A DNA stretch of 44,134 bases from Enterobacter sichuanensis. Lineage in GTDB: Bacteria; Pseudomonadota; Gammaproteobacteria; Enterobacterales; Enterobacteriaceae. The stretch spans positions 1-44,134 of the forward strand of contig NZ_POVL01000044.1 of assembly GCF_002939185.1 (NCBI RefSeq), in the 5' to 3' direction. Positions 35,663-44,134 of this stretch are shown one piece after another (the first letter of the stretch is position 1; every line of letters starts with the position of its first letter). Made by a program: the position numbers and the translations under genes. A model generated the notes under the pieces. That model searched no databases. It was not told the DNA's origin and saw only the letters and a program-made list of their open reading frames with translations.

Positions 35663-36364
35663 ATGGAACTAACGCAGTGGCAACAGCGTTTTGAGCGCTG
35701 GCTCGACGAAAACCACACCTCTGACGATGCTGCGCATGATATTTCGCACTTTCGTCGCGTCTGGAAAACGGCGCAAAAAATCATGTCTCGCCAGACCGCA
35801 GATCCGCTGGTAGTCCTGACCGCCTGCTATTTTCACGATATCGTTAGCCTGCCGAAAAACCATCCCGAACGCAGCCAGTCATCGCAACTGGCCGCGCGCA
35901 AAACCCGCGACATTTTGCAGCGCGACTTCCCGGACTTCCCCTCGGAGCACTATGCAGGCGTTGCACATGCCATTGAGGCGCACAGCTTCAGCGCCGGGAT
36001 CGCGCCGCAGAGCGTGGAAGCGAAAATAGTCCAGGATGCTGACCGGCTGGAAGCACTAGGGGCTATCGGCCTCGCGCGCGTCTTTGCCGTCTCGGGCGCA
36101 CTGGGCGTGGCGCTGTTTGACGCAGACGATCCCTTTGCCGATGCGCGTACGCTTGATGATCGGGCATTTGCTCTCGACCATTTTCAGACCAAACTGCTGC
36201 GACTGCCTGATACCATGCAAACGGAAATGGGCCGCGAGCTGGCACGGCACAACGCTGATTTCCTGATCCAGTTTATGGCGAAACTCAGCGCCGAATTGCA
36301 CGGCGACTGCATCGGGCTGGATAGCCAGGTGATGAACCGCTTCCGTCGCAGTTTGCATGAATGA
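35663..36364 (+). CDS. yedJ: YedJ, HD-domain phosphohydrolase
   Basis: A 233-residue protein with the metal-dependent HD fold: [35 protein letters not shown] and [20 protein letters not shown] supply the expected His/Asp metal ligands. It resembles E. coli YedJ, a soluble hydrolase of uncertain substrate. It lies upstream of dcm in the same orientation with a 43-bp gap, as in E. coli. Confidence 0.92.
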   Translation: MELTQWQQRFERWLDENHTSDDAAHDISHFRRVWKTAQKIMSRQTADPLVVLTACYFHDIVSLPKNHPERSQSSQLAARKTRDILQRDFPDFPSEHYAGVAHAIEAHSFSAGIAPQSVEAKIVQDADRLEALGAIGLARVFAVSGALGVALFDADDPFADARTLDDRAFALDHFQTKLLRLPDTMQTEMGRELARHNADFLIQFMAKLSAELHGDCIGLDSQVMNRFRRSLHE

Positions 36365-36407
36365 ACTGTGGTAATCTGTCTCCAGTCTTTATTCTCCGGT
36401 TAAAAGA

Positions 36408-37841
36408 ATGCAGGAAAAACGATCAGTGACTGAGCCCGCGCCTGAGCAGGCTGAGAAATCAACGGCAACGGTGCAGGCGTTACTGCGTCAGCTGTTGGAT
36501 ATCTATGATGCTAAAACGCTGGCCAATCTGCTGGTGGCGCACGGTGAGAACCACTGGAGCCCGGCCATTCTTAAACGGCTGGTGACCAGCGAGCGGGCAG
36601 GGCGTCGCCTGAGTGAAGGCGAGTTTCGTTATCTGCAAAATCTGCTTCCACGTCCTTCCGCTGCGCACCCGAACTATGCCTTCCGCTTTATCGATCTGTT
36701 CGCCGGTATTGGCGGCATCCGACACGGCTTTGAAGCTATCGGGGGTCAGTGCGTGTTTACCAGCGAGTGGAACAAACATGCCGTGCGGACCTACAAGGCC
36801 AACTGGTATTGCGATCCGCAGGCGCATCATTTCAACGCCGACATCCGCGATGTCACCCTGAGCCATAAAAGCGGTGTCAGCGATGAACAGGCCGCCGAAC
36901 ATATTCGCCAGACCATCCCGGCGCATGATGTGCTGCTGGCTGGCTTTCCGTGCCAGCCTTTCTCGCTGGCCGGCGTCTCAAAAAAGAACGCACTCGGACG
37001 CGCCCACGGTTTCGCCTGCGATACCCAGGGAACGCTGTTTTTTGACGTAGCCCGTATCATTGACGCCCGTCGCCCGGCCATTTTCGTGCTGGAAAACGTT
37101 AAGAATTTAAAAAGCCACGACGGCGGGAAAACCTTCCGCATTATCATGCAAACGCTGGATGAGCTGGGTTATGACGTGGCCGATGCCCAGAACATGGGCG
37201 CAGATGACCCAAAAATCATTGATGGTAAACATTTCCTGCCCCAGCACCGCGAACGCATCGTGCTGGTGGGTTTCCGCCGCGATCTCAATCTGAAGGGCGA
37301 TTTCACTCTGCGGGATATCCCGTCTCTCTACCCCGAGCGCCGTCCCACCGTGGCCGACCTGCTGGAGCCTGTCGTTGACGCGAAGTTCATCCTCACCCCG
37401 GTGCTGTGGAAATACCTCTACCGCTATGCCAAGAAACATCAGGCGAAGGGCAACGGCTTCGGCTTCGGGATGGTAGATCCGAACGATCCGCACAGCGTGA
37501 CGCGCACGCTCTCCGCGCGTTACTACAAAGACGGCGCGGAAATCCTTATCGACAGAGGCTGGGACAAGGCGCTGGGCGAAAAAGATTTCGACGATCCGCT
37601 CAACCAGCGTCACCGTCCGCGACGCTTAACGCCGCGGGAGTGCGCCCGGTTGATGGGCTTTGAGACGCCACAGGGTTATCGCTTCCGCATTCCGGTTTCG
37701 GACACCCAGGCGTACCGCCAGTTTGGCAACTCGGTAGTGGTGCCGGCGTTCGCGGCCGTGGCAAAACTGCTGGCCTCGCGCATCAGACAGGCGGTGGCAC
37801 TTCGTCAGGGTGAGGCCGTCAATGACGGATGTTCACAATAA
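36408..37841 (+). CDS. dcm: Dcm, DNA cytosine C5-methyltransferase
   Basis: A 477-residue methylase (E. coli 472) with the ordered motifs of C5-cytosine enzymes: [20 protein letters not shown] (motif I), [14 protein letters not shown] with the catalytic Cys near residue 181 (motif IV), VLENVKNL (motif VI), [12 protein letters not shown] (motif VIII) and QFGNSVVVP (motif X). Dcm methylates the inner cytosine of CCWGG. The N-terminal 85 residues are a regulatory extension as in E. coli. Its end overlaps vsr by 20 bases. Confidence 0.97.
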   Translation: MQEKRSVTEPAPEQAEKSTATVQALLRQLLDIYDAKTLANLLVAHGENHWSPAILKRLVTSERAGRRLSEGEFRYLQNLLPRPSAAHPNYAFRFIDLFAGIGGIRHGFEAIGGQCVFTSEWNKHAVRTYKANWYCDPQAHHFNADIRDVTLSHKSGVSDEQAAEHIRQTIPAHDVLLAGFPCQPFSLAGVSKKNALGRAHGFACDTQGTLFFDVARIIDARRPAIFVLENVKNLKSHDGGKTFRIIMQTLDELGYDVADAQNMGADDPKIIDGKHFLPQHRERIVLVGFRRDLNLKGDFTLRDIPSLYPERRPTVADLLEPVVDAKFILTPVLWKYLYRYAKKHQAKGNGFGFGMVDPNDPHSVTRTLSARYYKDGAEILIDRGWDKALGEKDFDDPLNQRHRPRRLTPRECARLMGFETPQGYRFRIPVSDTQAYRQFGNSVVVPAFAAVAKLLASRIRQAVALRQGEAVNDGCSQ

Positions 37842-38313
37842 GGCGACGCGCAGTAAAAACATGCGTGCCATCGGCACGCGTGACACCGCCATAGAAAAGC
37901 GCGTGGCCGCGCTGCTGACGCAGGCGGGGTTTGATTTCCGCGTGCAGGATGCTGCCCTTGCGGGGCGCCCCGATTTCGTCATCGACGCCTGGCAGTGCAT
38001 CATCTTTACCCACGGCTGTTTCTGGCATCATCACGACTGCTACCTGTTTAAAGTCCCGGCGACGCGCACCGACTTCTGGCTGGATAAGATTGGCAAGAAC
38101 GTTGAACGCGACAGGCGGGATCTGACCACGCTGATGGCGCAGGGCTGGCGGGTGCTGATCGTCTGGGAGTGTGCGCTGAGAGGCAGATTAAAGCTGAACG
38201 ACGTTGAACTGTCGGAACGGCTGGAAGAGTGGATCTGCGGCGGCGGTCAGACCGCGAAGATCGACACGCAGGGGATTCACCTGCTCACGGTTTCTCCGCC
38301 TCGCAAGGGGTGA
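37822..38313 (+). CDS. vsr: Vsr, very short patch repair endonuclease
   Basis: A 163-residue nickase (E. coli 156) that cuts 5' of T in T:G mismatches left by deamination of Dcm-methylated cytosine. Conserved parts are [20 protein letters not shown], the catalytic Asp in AGRPDFVID, the zinc/catalytic cluster [11 protein letters not shown] and VLIVWECAL. The start at ATG 37822 (MTDVHNK) aligns with E. coli; the overlap with dcm is conserved. Its last 29 bases overlap the 3' end of yedA on the opposite strand. Confidence 0.96.
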   Translation: MTDVHNKATRSKNMRAIGTRDTAIEKRVAALLTQAGFDFRVQDAALAGRPDFVIDAWQCIIFTHGCFWHHHDCYLFKVPATRTDFWLDKIGKNVERDRRDLTTLMAQGWRVLIVWECALRGRLKLNDVELSERLEEWICGGGQTAKIDTQGIHLLTVSPPRKG

Positions 38314-39199
38314 CGACCGGTTTTGCTGGCAGCAAATATTTGCCCAGGGTGACCAGCACGACGGCAAACACAATGATCCCCAACGCCAGCCATTCAACGG
38401 CAGAGAGCGTTTCCCCGCCTAAACCCGTGCCGAGCAGTACGGCCACCACCGGGTTAACGTAGGCGTAGCTGGTGGCAACCGCCGGGGAGACGTTGCGGAT
38501 CAGGAACATGTAGGCGTTAATGGCGATGATTGAGCCAAACAGCGCCAGATACCCTACCGCGAGAAAGCCCGACAGGTCCGGCAGCGTGGTCAGCTTTTCT
38601 CCCGTCAACGCCGAGGCGAGCAGCAGAACAATCCCCGCGGCGAGCATCTCAATTGCGCCCGCCATCATGCCGGTGGGGAGCGTGATACGTGAACCGTATA
38701 CCGAGCCAAACGCCCAGCTCATGGAGCCTATCAGGATAATCACTGCGCCCCACGGATTCCCGCTCAGGTTCCCGCCACTGTTGAGTAGAATAATACCGGC
38801 GAGTCCGATACCAATTCCCAGCCATTCCAGCTTGCGGGTGCGGATGCCGAAAAGGCGGCTGAAGCAGAGGGTAAAGAGCGGCACGGTGGCAACGACCACG
38901 GCGGCGATCCCGGACGGCACGTTCTGGTGCTCGGCAATCGTTACAAACCCATTTCCTACCGCCAGCAGCAGCAGGCCGATTAGCGCGGCATTCAGCAGCG
39001 GACGCAGCGGGGGAAGCTTGTGGCCGCGCAGCAGCAGGAACGCGAGCAGCAGGACGCCTGCCGAAAGGAAGCGAATGCCCGCCATCATCAGGGGTGGCCA
39101 GCTTTCCACGCCGATGCGAATGACAAAGTAGGTTGAACCCCAGATGATATACAGCGAAAAGAGTGCCCCGATGAGCGGTAGCAATTGCCGGAAACGCAT
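38285..39199 (-). CDS. yedA: YedA, EamA/DMT-family inner-membrane transporter
   Basis: A 304-residue protein with ten hydrophobic helices in two EamA repeats (IIWGSTYFVIRIGVESWPPL in the first; GSMSWAFGSVYGSR in the second), almost identical in layout to E. coli YedA (306). The substrate is unknown; drug/metabolite exporters of this family move amino acids or small metabolites out of the cell. It is transcribed against vsr, with overlapping 3' ends. Confidence 0.94.
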   Translation of the reverse strand: MRFRQLLPLIGALFSLYIIWGSTYFVIRIGVESWPPLMMAGIRFLSAGVLLLAFLLLRGHKLPPLRPLLNAALIGLLLLAVGNGFVTIAEHQNVPSGIAAVVVATVPLFTLCFSRLFGIRTRKLEWLGIGIGLAGIILLNSGGNLSGNPWGAVIILIGSMSWAFGSVYGSRITLPTGMMAGAIEMLAAGIVLLLASALTGEKLTTLPDLSGFLAVGYLALFGSIIAINAYMFLIRNVSPAVATSYAYVNPVVAVLLGTGLGGETLSAVEWLALGIIVFAVVLVTLGKYLLPAKPVVTPCEAEKP

Positions 39200-39377
39200 A
39201 ATCCCTCACGACGAAATAAAAAGGTCGCTGATAGTAAACGCGAAAACTATCGCGCTGGCGAGCCCTTTAATTGTGTAGTTGATGTGAATTTTTTGTTGAC
39301 GTGAGGAGCCTGTTTCCGGCTTTGTACTTTTGCTCCATACTATTCACTTAATTACCAAAAAATGAAGGATTAAGATT

Positions 39378-40289
39378 TTGGCAGGAAGTAGCTTATTAAC
39401 ATTGCTGGATGATATTGCCACCTTACTGGATGACATTTCGGTGATGGGGAAACTGGCGGCGAAGAAAACCGCCGGCGTGCTGGGAGATGATTTGTCGCTG
39501 AACGCCCAGCAGGTGAGTGGGGTGAGGGCCAACCGTGAACTGCCGGTGGTGTGGGGGGTAGCAAAAGGCTCCTTCCTCAATAAGGTGATTCTGGTGCCGC
39601 TGGCGCTGCTTATCAGCGCGTTCATTCCGTGGGCGATCACGCCGCTATTAATGATTGGCGGGGCATTTCTCTGCTTTGAGGGCGTCGAGAAGGTCCTGCA
39701 CTCCTTTAGCGCGCGCAAGGAGAGCGATACCCCGGAGATGCGTCAGCAGCGTCTTGAAGCGCTGGCCGCTCAGGATCCGAAGACCTTCGAGCGTGATAAA
39801 GTCAAAGGCGCCATTCGCACCGACTTTATTCTGTCCGCTGAAATTGTCGCCATTACGCTGGGCATTGTCTCTGACGCGCCGCTCCTGAATCAGGTGCTGA
39901 TCCTCTCCGGCATTGCCCTTCTGGTGACGGTAGGTGTCTACGGCCTGGTGGGATTGATCGTGAAGCTGGATGACATCGGCTACTGGCTGGAGACGAAATC
40001 GAGCGCGGTGGCGAAAGGCATCGGCAAGAGCTTACTGGTGCTGGCCCCGTGGCTGATGAAGAGTTTGTCCGTGGTGGGCACGCTGGCGATGTTCCTCGTC
40101 GGCGGCGGGATTGTGGTTCACGGCATTGCCCCACTGCACCATGCTATCGAACATTTCTCCGCCACACAGGGGGCGGTTGTCGCGGCGATGCTGCCCACGC
40201 TGCTGAATCTGGTGCTGGGCTTTATCATTGGCGCCATCGTGGTTGCGGCGGTAAAAGGGGTTGAGAAACTCCGCGGTACGTCGCACTAA
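39378..40289 (+). CDS. yedI: YedI, DUF808 inner-membrane protein
   Basis: A 303-residue protein matching E. coli YedI across its length: [49 protein letters not shown] and [12 protein letters not shown]. It has several membrane helices (about 70-100, 155-190, 215-245, 265-290). The function is unknown. The start is a TTG at 39378, placed by similarity to E. coli and by a short AAGGA upstream; no in-frame ATG gives the conserved N-terminus. Confidence 0.92.
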   Translation: MAGSSLLTLLDDIATLLDDISVMGKLAAKKTAGVLGDDLSLNAQQVSGVRANRELPVVWGVAKGSFLNKVILVPLALLISAFIPWAITPLLMIGGAFLCFEGVEKVLHSFSARKESDTPEMRQQRLEALAAQDPKTFERDKVKGAIRTDFILSAEIVAITLGIVSDAPLLNQVLILSGIALLVTVGVYGLVGLIVKLDDIGYWLETKSSAVAKGIGKSLLVLAPWLMKSLSVVGTLAMFLVGGGIVVHGIAPLHHAIEHFSATQGAVVAAMLPTLLNLVLGFIIGAIVVAAVKGVEKLRGTSH

Positions 40290-40367
40290 TTGTTACCCGG
40301 TGCGGGGTGCAAAAAGACCATTCCTCGTCTAAATTGAAACAGTTTCACCCTGATACAGGAGGCAGGT

Positions 40368-40550
40368 ATGGTCTTTTTGGTCAGTGATGAAGTTAAGCCG
40401 AAGAAGGGCGGTCCACGTATGATTGTGACCGGGTATTCCAGCGGAATGGTGGAATGTCGGTGGCACGATGGCTACGGCATCAAGCGGGAAGCATTCCGTG
40501 AAGATGAGCTTCAGCCGGGTGACGGACAGCACAAGCGGGACAAGGCTTAA
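40368..40550 (+). CDS. yodC: YodC, small DUF2158 protein
   Basis: A 60-residue protein, the same length as E. coli YodC and sharing GGPRMIVTGYSSGMVECRW and KREAFREDEL. The family is small, soluble and of unknown function. AGGAGG precedes the ATG by 6 bases. A strong terminator follows at once, so this is a monocistronic unit. Confidence 0.93.
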   Translation: MVFLVSDEVKPKKGGPRMIVTGYSSGMVECRWHDGYGIKREAFREDELQPGDGQHKRDKA

Positions 40551-40556
40551 TCACGT

Positions 40557-40582
40557 AACGCCCGGCTTTGCCGGGCGTTTTT
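40557..40582 (+). terminator. Rho-independent terminator of yodC
   Basis: A perfect 10-bp stem (AACGCCCGGC / GCCGGGCGTT, loop TTT) is followed by TTTTT. It lies 7 bases after the yodC stop. Confidence 0.9.
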
Positions 40583-40617
40583 ATCTCAGGGTGTAGGGCA
40601 GTGATCAGGGAGTGTGT

Positions 40618-42318
40618 GTGCAGCGCGATACCTTTGTTGTGAGACAATCTTTTTTGCAATGGCTGCATAAACGTAGCAATCCGGGGCTGATTGTTAATCT
40701 CTGTTTTATTGTCGTTCTGGTGTTTTCCACCCTCCTGACCTGGCGCGAAGTGGTGGTCCTGGAAGACGCGTACGTCTCCAGCCAGCGTAACCATCTGGAT
40801 ACGGTGGCCAGTTCGCTGGACAGACAGCTACAGAACAGCGTGGACAGGATGCTGTTGTTCCGCCAGGGCATGCGCGATGCCATCCAGACGCCGCTGGCCT
40901 TTGACGCTTTACAGAGTGCGGTGTCACGCTTCAATACTCTGCGCCTACTCCCCACCTGGCAGCTTGCCGTGGATAAAAAACGCACCCTGCCGATAAACGG
41001 GGTGTCCGATGCGTTCGTCGAAAAAACGACGCTTCTCAACCGCGACGCGGAGCGCATCAGCAATGAAATTTCTGCCGCGCTGGAAGTGGGATATCTGCTC
41101 CGGCTGGCCTCATCGAGAGCGCAGACGGAATCGCGGGTGAACTACGTCTCCCGCGCCGGGTTTTATCTCTCTACCGACACGCCGGAGCAGGCGGGTGACA
41201 TAACCTCCCGCTATTACCATCTGGTCACGCAATCCTGGTTCACCGAGCAGTCAGAACGTAACAACCGCGCACGCGCGGTGCGCTGGTTTATCTCCACGCC
41301 CTCCGCATGGACCGGCGATGAACGCGCGATCACCGCCAGCGTCCCCATCTATTTTGATCATTACTGGTATGGCGTGGTGGCGATGGATTTCACACTGGGC
41401 ACGATGCAACGTCTGCTGGCTGACGCGACGGAAGACAGAACGGAAGGGGAGTATCAGCTGTACGACACCCGGCTCAATTTGATTGCCACCTCTGCTCATG
41501 CGGGTAACCCGGTTAACCACTTTGACGAACGCGAAACGGCGCAGATTGCCCAGGCGATTGAACATGATACCGGCGGCGGCATCCGCCTCGGAAGCCGTTT
41601 TATTAGCTGGGAGCGGCTCGATCACTTCGATGGCGTCGTTCTGCGGATCCACACCCTGCATGAAGGGGTGCAGGACGACTTCGGCAGCATCAGTATTGTG
41701 CTGGCGCTGCTGTGGGCGCTGTTTACCGCCATGCTATTGATCTCGTGGCTGGTGATCCGTCGGATGGTAAGCAACATGTATACGCTTCAGCATTCGCTGC
41801 AGTGGCAGGCCTGGCACGATCCGCTCACCCGGCTGAATAATCGCGGCGCGCTGTTCGACCGCGCGAAAATGCTGGCAGAAACCTGTCGCCAGCAGTCGCT
41901 GCCCTTCTCGGTGATTCAGATCGATCTCGACCATTTTAAAAGCATCAACGACCGTTTCGGCCATCAGGCCGGTGATAAGGTGCTGTCCCATACGGCGGGG
42001 CTGATTGCCACCGGGTTACGCAAAAACGATGTCGCAGGGCGTGTCGGCGGGGAAGAGTTTTGTGTCGCCCTGCCGGGGATTAGCCTTGAGGAGGCGAGAG
42101 GGGTTGCGGAGCGTATTCGTTGCCGCATCAACAGCAAGGAGATTCTGGTGAAGAAGAGCACGACCCTGCGCATCAGCGCCTCGCTGGGGGTCAGCAGCGC
42201 GGATGAAAAGGGGAATTACGATTTTGAACAATTGCAGTCCGTGGCGGACGCCCGCTTATACCAGGCTAAACAGACCGGGCGTAACCGCGTTGTGTGGCGG
42301 GATCAGGAGAGGAAGTGA
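40618..42318 (+). CDS. dgcQ: DgcQ (YedQ), membrane diguanylate cyclase
   Basis: A 566-residue protein with TM1 (about 22-42: [16 protein letters not shown]), a large periplasmic CHASE7-type domain (about 43-355), TM2 (about 360-383) and a cytoplasmic GGDEF domain with active-site GGEEF and the helix [12 protein letters not shown]. It makes cyclic di-GMP, which promotes cellulose and opposes motility in E. coli and Salmonella. GTG 40618 is preferred (VQRDTF aligns with E. coli MQHETK; AGGGAG lies 5 bases upstream); GTG 40612 in the same frame is an alternative. It overlaps yedP by 16 bases at the 3' ends. Confidence 0.95.
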   Translation: MQRDTFVVRQSFLQWLHKRSNPGLIVNLCFIVVLVFSTLLTWREVVVLEDAYVSSQRNHLDTVASSLDRQLQNSVDRMLLFRQGMRDAIQTPLAFDALQSAVSRFNTLRLLPTWQLAVDKKRTLPINGVSDAFVEKTTLLNRDAERISNEISAALEVGYLLRLASSRAQTESRVNYVSRAGFYLSTDTPEQAGDITSRYYHLVTQSWFTEQSERNNRARAVRWFISTPSAWTGDERAITASVPIYFDHYWYGVVAMDFTLGTMQRLLADATEDRTEGEYQLYDTRLNLIATSAHAGNPVNHFDERETAQIAQAIEHDTGGGIRLGSRFISWERLDHFDGVVLRIHTLHEGVQDDFGSISIVLALLWALFTAMLLISWLVIRRMVSNMYTLQHSLQWQAWHDPLTRLNNRGALFDRAKMLAETCRQQSLPFSVIQIDLDHFKSINDRFGHQAGDKVLSHTAGLIATGLRKNDVAGRVGGEEFCVALPGISLEEARGVAERIRCRINSKEILVKKSTTLRISASLGVSSADEKGNYDFEQLQSVADARLYQAKQTGRNRVVWRDQERK

Positions 42319-43103
42319 TCCAGCCCCTCGTGCCAGCCCGCGGGACCGGGTTGTTGGGTGTGATAAACCCGCGCGGGATTATCGTCCCGTAGCGTGATGC
42401 CCAGACGGTTAATGCCTTTAATCACTACCGCGTAATCCATGCTGTCCAGCAGCGGCGCATCATTCGGGCCATCACCGAGTCCCAGCGTCGTGGGTTCGAT
42501 CGCTTCCTGCTCACGGTACTGCTCAATCAGCCAGTTAACCGCCACGTCTTTACCGCAGCGGGTGTCAAGAATATGCCAGAACCGCGCCCCCTGCAGACAT
42601 TGCAGACCGCTACGCGCCAGCGCCTCTTCAAACTGGACCATTTTCTCGTCGCTGTCGCGCCAGATGAGCGTGACCGAGGCTTCCTGCCTGCGGGCCAGCG
42701 CAGAGCGATAGCGCGTCAGGCCGGTCCACTCACTGATAATGCGATCGTCCACGTCGTCAAAGGTGGTGAACTTAACGCCCGTCTCCAGGCGGATTTGCTC
42801 GATCCGCGGGCGAATATCCCGGTGTAACATTCCTCTAATCTGACGCGGCACCTTTTCCCACCGCACGTCAGGCTGAATAACCGCGCCGTTCTCGGCAATA
42901 AACGGCAGGCCTTCCAGACCCAGATCCTGCTGAATGTCCAGCATCTCGGCCGCCGTTTTGCTGCTACAGAGAATGAGCGGAACCTGGTTATCCAGCAGCC
43001 TGTCCAGCCAGGGCAGCGCGGGCTGCCACTCGTAGGTATGGATATCGAGCAACGAGCCGTCCAGATCGGAAAAAATCAGCAAGGGATCCCGCAGTGAAGG
43101 CAT
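42303..43103 (-). CDS. yedP: YedP, HAD-family phosphatase (mannosyl-3-phosphoglycerate phosphatase type)
   Basis: A 266-residue soluble HAD phosphatase: motif [11 protein letters not shown] with nucleophile Asp, motif [14 protein letters not shown], motif III Lys (GKDVAVN) and motif [15 protein letters not shown]. It is similar to E. coli YedP, named after mannosyl-3-phosphoglycerate phosphatases, although the physiological substrate in enterics is unproven. It faces dgcQ. Confidence 0.93.
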   Translation of the reverse strand: MPSLRDPLLIFSDLDGSLLDIHTYEWQPALPWLDRLLDNQVPLILCSSKTAAEMLDIQQDLGLEGLPFIAENGAVIQPDVRWEKVPRQIRGMLHRDIRPRIEQIRLETGVKFTTFDDVDDRIISEWTGLTRYRSALARRQEASVTLIWRDSDEKMVQFEEALARSGLQCLQGARFWHILDTRCGKDVAVNWLIEQYREQEAIEPTTLGLGDGPNDAPLLDSMDYAVVIKGINRLGITLRDDNPARVYHTQQPGPAGWHEGLDHFLS

Positions 43104-43275
43104 ACAGACTCCTGGTAACGGTGGCGTCGCTTTCTAAGAAAATTCCTAAAAAATAGCCGGAATAAAAACCGGAACAATGAGAACGGACCCTGGCAAACCC
43201 GCATTCGGCGTATGTTGCTGCTCATAACCAAATTCATAATGCTGAAAATAATATATTCATCATAAGAATATATGC
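43104..43275. other. AT-rich gap upstream of yedP and dsrA
   Basis: Divergent upstream region of yedP (leftward) and dsrA (rightward). It is AT-rich and contains no supported reading frame. I see no operator that I can name. Confidence 0.4.
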
Positions 43276-43302
43276 TTGTCAGACAAATTCGTTGGGGATA
43301 GT
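43276..43302 (+). promoter_or_regulatory. Candidate dsrA promoter
   Basis: TTGTCA (43276-43281) and GATAGT (43297-43302), 15 bases apart, lie 7 bases before the start inferred for DsrA from its E. coli counterpart. The spacing is short, so the -35 assignment is tentative. Confidence 0.45.
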
Positions 43303-43308
43303 GTGGCA

Positions 43309-43400
43309 TGTACATCAGATTTCCTGGTGTAACGAATTTTCAAGTGCTTCTTGCAAAAGCAAGTTTTGATCCCGGCCATCCCCATGACCGGGATTTTTTT
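43309..43400 (+). ncRNA. dsrA: DsrA small regulatory RNA
   Basis: About 92 nt matching E. coli DsrA. The first part ACATCAGATTTCCTGGTGTA with ACGAATTTT is the rpoS-leader pairing segment. The second contains GTGCTTCTTGC and AAGCAAG, the middle stem. The terminator stem ATCCCGG / CCGGGAT with TTTTTTT ends at 43400. With Hfq, DsrA activates rpoS translation and represses hns in E. coli. It lies between yedP and yodD, its E. coli place. Middle and terminal stems differ from E. coli in the loops. The exact 5' end is inferred. Confidence 0.92.
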
Positions 43401-43404
43401 CGCC

Positions 43405-43957
<553 letters not shown>

Positions 43958-43963
43958 CACGGC

Positions 43964-43989
43964 GTCGGGTCGCGCTTCGCGTGCCCGAC
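43964..43989 (+). terminator. Hairpin after dsrB
   Basis: Two stacked stems (GTCGGG / CCCGAC enclosing CGCG-CTT-CGCG) begin 6 bases after the dsrB stop. The T-run is missing, so termination may be partial. Confidence 0.5.
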
Positions 43990-44004
43990 CGCCCGTACAA
44001 AAGC

Positions 44005-44029
44005 AAAAATCTCTGGCCAGGCCAGAGAT
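44005..44029 (-). terminator. Rho-independent terminator of rcsA
   Basis: On the minus strand, a nearly perfect 10-bp palindrome (ATCTCTGGCC / GGCCAGAGAT) is followed by TTTTTGCTTTT. It lies 35 bases after the rcsA stop. Confidence 0.82.
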
Positions 44030-44064
44030 CAAAGGTAGGGTGCACAGGGTCTTTTCTTAAGCGA

Positions 44065-44134
44065 CTAACGCATGTTGACGAAAATCCCGTTCGTCACATT
44101 ATCGGTCAGGCGTACCACGTGGTAGATCACTTGG
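44065..44134 (-). CDS. rcsA: RcsA, capsule-synthesis co-regulator, 3' end only
   Basis: The last 22 codons and stop of rcsA, cut by the window edge. The readable C-terminus (VIYHVVRLTDNVTNGIFVNM, then Arg and stop) matches E. coli RcsA. RcsA pairs with RcsB to activate capsule genes and repress flhDC in E. coli. In E. coli the gene beyond rcsA is fliR, so flagellar export genes may lie just outside this window. Confidence 0.9.
   Translation of the reverse strand, partial: QVIYHVVRLTDNVTNGIFVNMR

Noticed and set aside
40618..40618. First GTG of the GTGTGTGTG run (40612) as the dgcQ start
   Set aside because: It overlaps the AGGGAG ribosome site; the later in-frame GTG aligns with E. coli and has proper spacing.

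Overview
The window comes from a motile member of the Enterobacteriaceae. The gene order yedJ-dcm-vsr-yedA-yedI-yodC-dgcQ-yedP-dsrA-yodD-dsrB-rcsA at the right is the E. coli K-12 order, and the proteins closely resemble their E. coli counterparts. The moderately high GC, REP-like hairpins, an ompS1-type porin and a Klebsiella-style soluble fumarate reductase suggest an Enterobacter/Lelliottia/Leclercia/Klebsiella-aerogenes-like host; the sequence alone does not settle the genus.

Positions 1-19,834 hold a compact flagellar and chemotaxis block: flgN-flgM-flgA (minus) divergent from flgBCDEFGHIJ-flgKL, then a chemoreceptor, fliA, flhDC, motAB, cheA and cheW. In E. coli these genes lie at three separate loci. 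Here master regulator (FlhDC), sigma-28 (FliA), anti-sigma (FlgM), rod/hook/rings, stator and the CheA/CheW core are side by side. FliA, FlgM, FlhD and FlhC are clearly diverged from E. coli. The rcsA neighbourhood that borders the E. coli fli cluster is in the same window. Together these point to a supernumerary or relocated flagellar locus. No flagellin, export-gate, cheR/B/Y/Z or flhBA gene is visible.

Positions 19,935-22,900 hold a LysR regulator facing a two-gene unit: a CitA-type citrate:H+ symporter of the MFS and a stand-alone ModA-like periplasmic binding protein.

Positions 23,173-34,168 form an anaerobic C4-dicarboxylate module. A DASS (CitT/TtdT-like) carrier and a class I (FumA/FumB-like) fumarase are transcribed leftward from a promoter with a perfect FNR box, with a terminator-like hairpin between them. 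Rightward runs a three-domain cytosolic NADH:fumarate reductase (OYE-like, FMN-bind, FAD-binding_2) followed by a signal-less ApbE flavin transferase that would attach its covalent FMN. A DcuS/DcuR-like two-component system follows, with a conserved dicarboxylate pocket, and then a divergent MurQ-like SIS protein with an altered active site. The likely chemistry is malate to fumarate to succinate with NADH reoxidised in the cytosol, and carboxylate exchange by the DASS carrier.

Positions 34,223-44,134 are ordinary core genome: an OmpC/OmpS1-type porin with an unusual constriction-loop residue, YedJ, the Dcm methylase with its Vsr repair partner, YedA, YedI, YodC, the diguanylate cyclase DgcQ, YedP, the small RNA DsrA, YodD, DsrB, and the 3' end of rcsA cut by the window edge.
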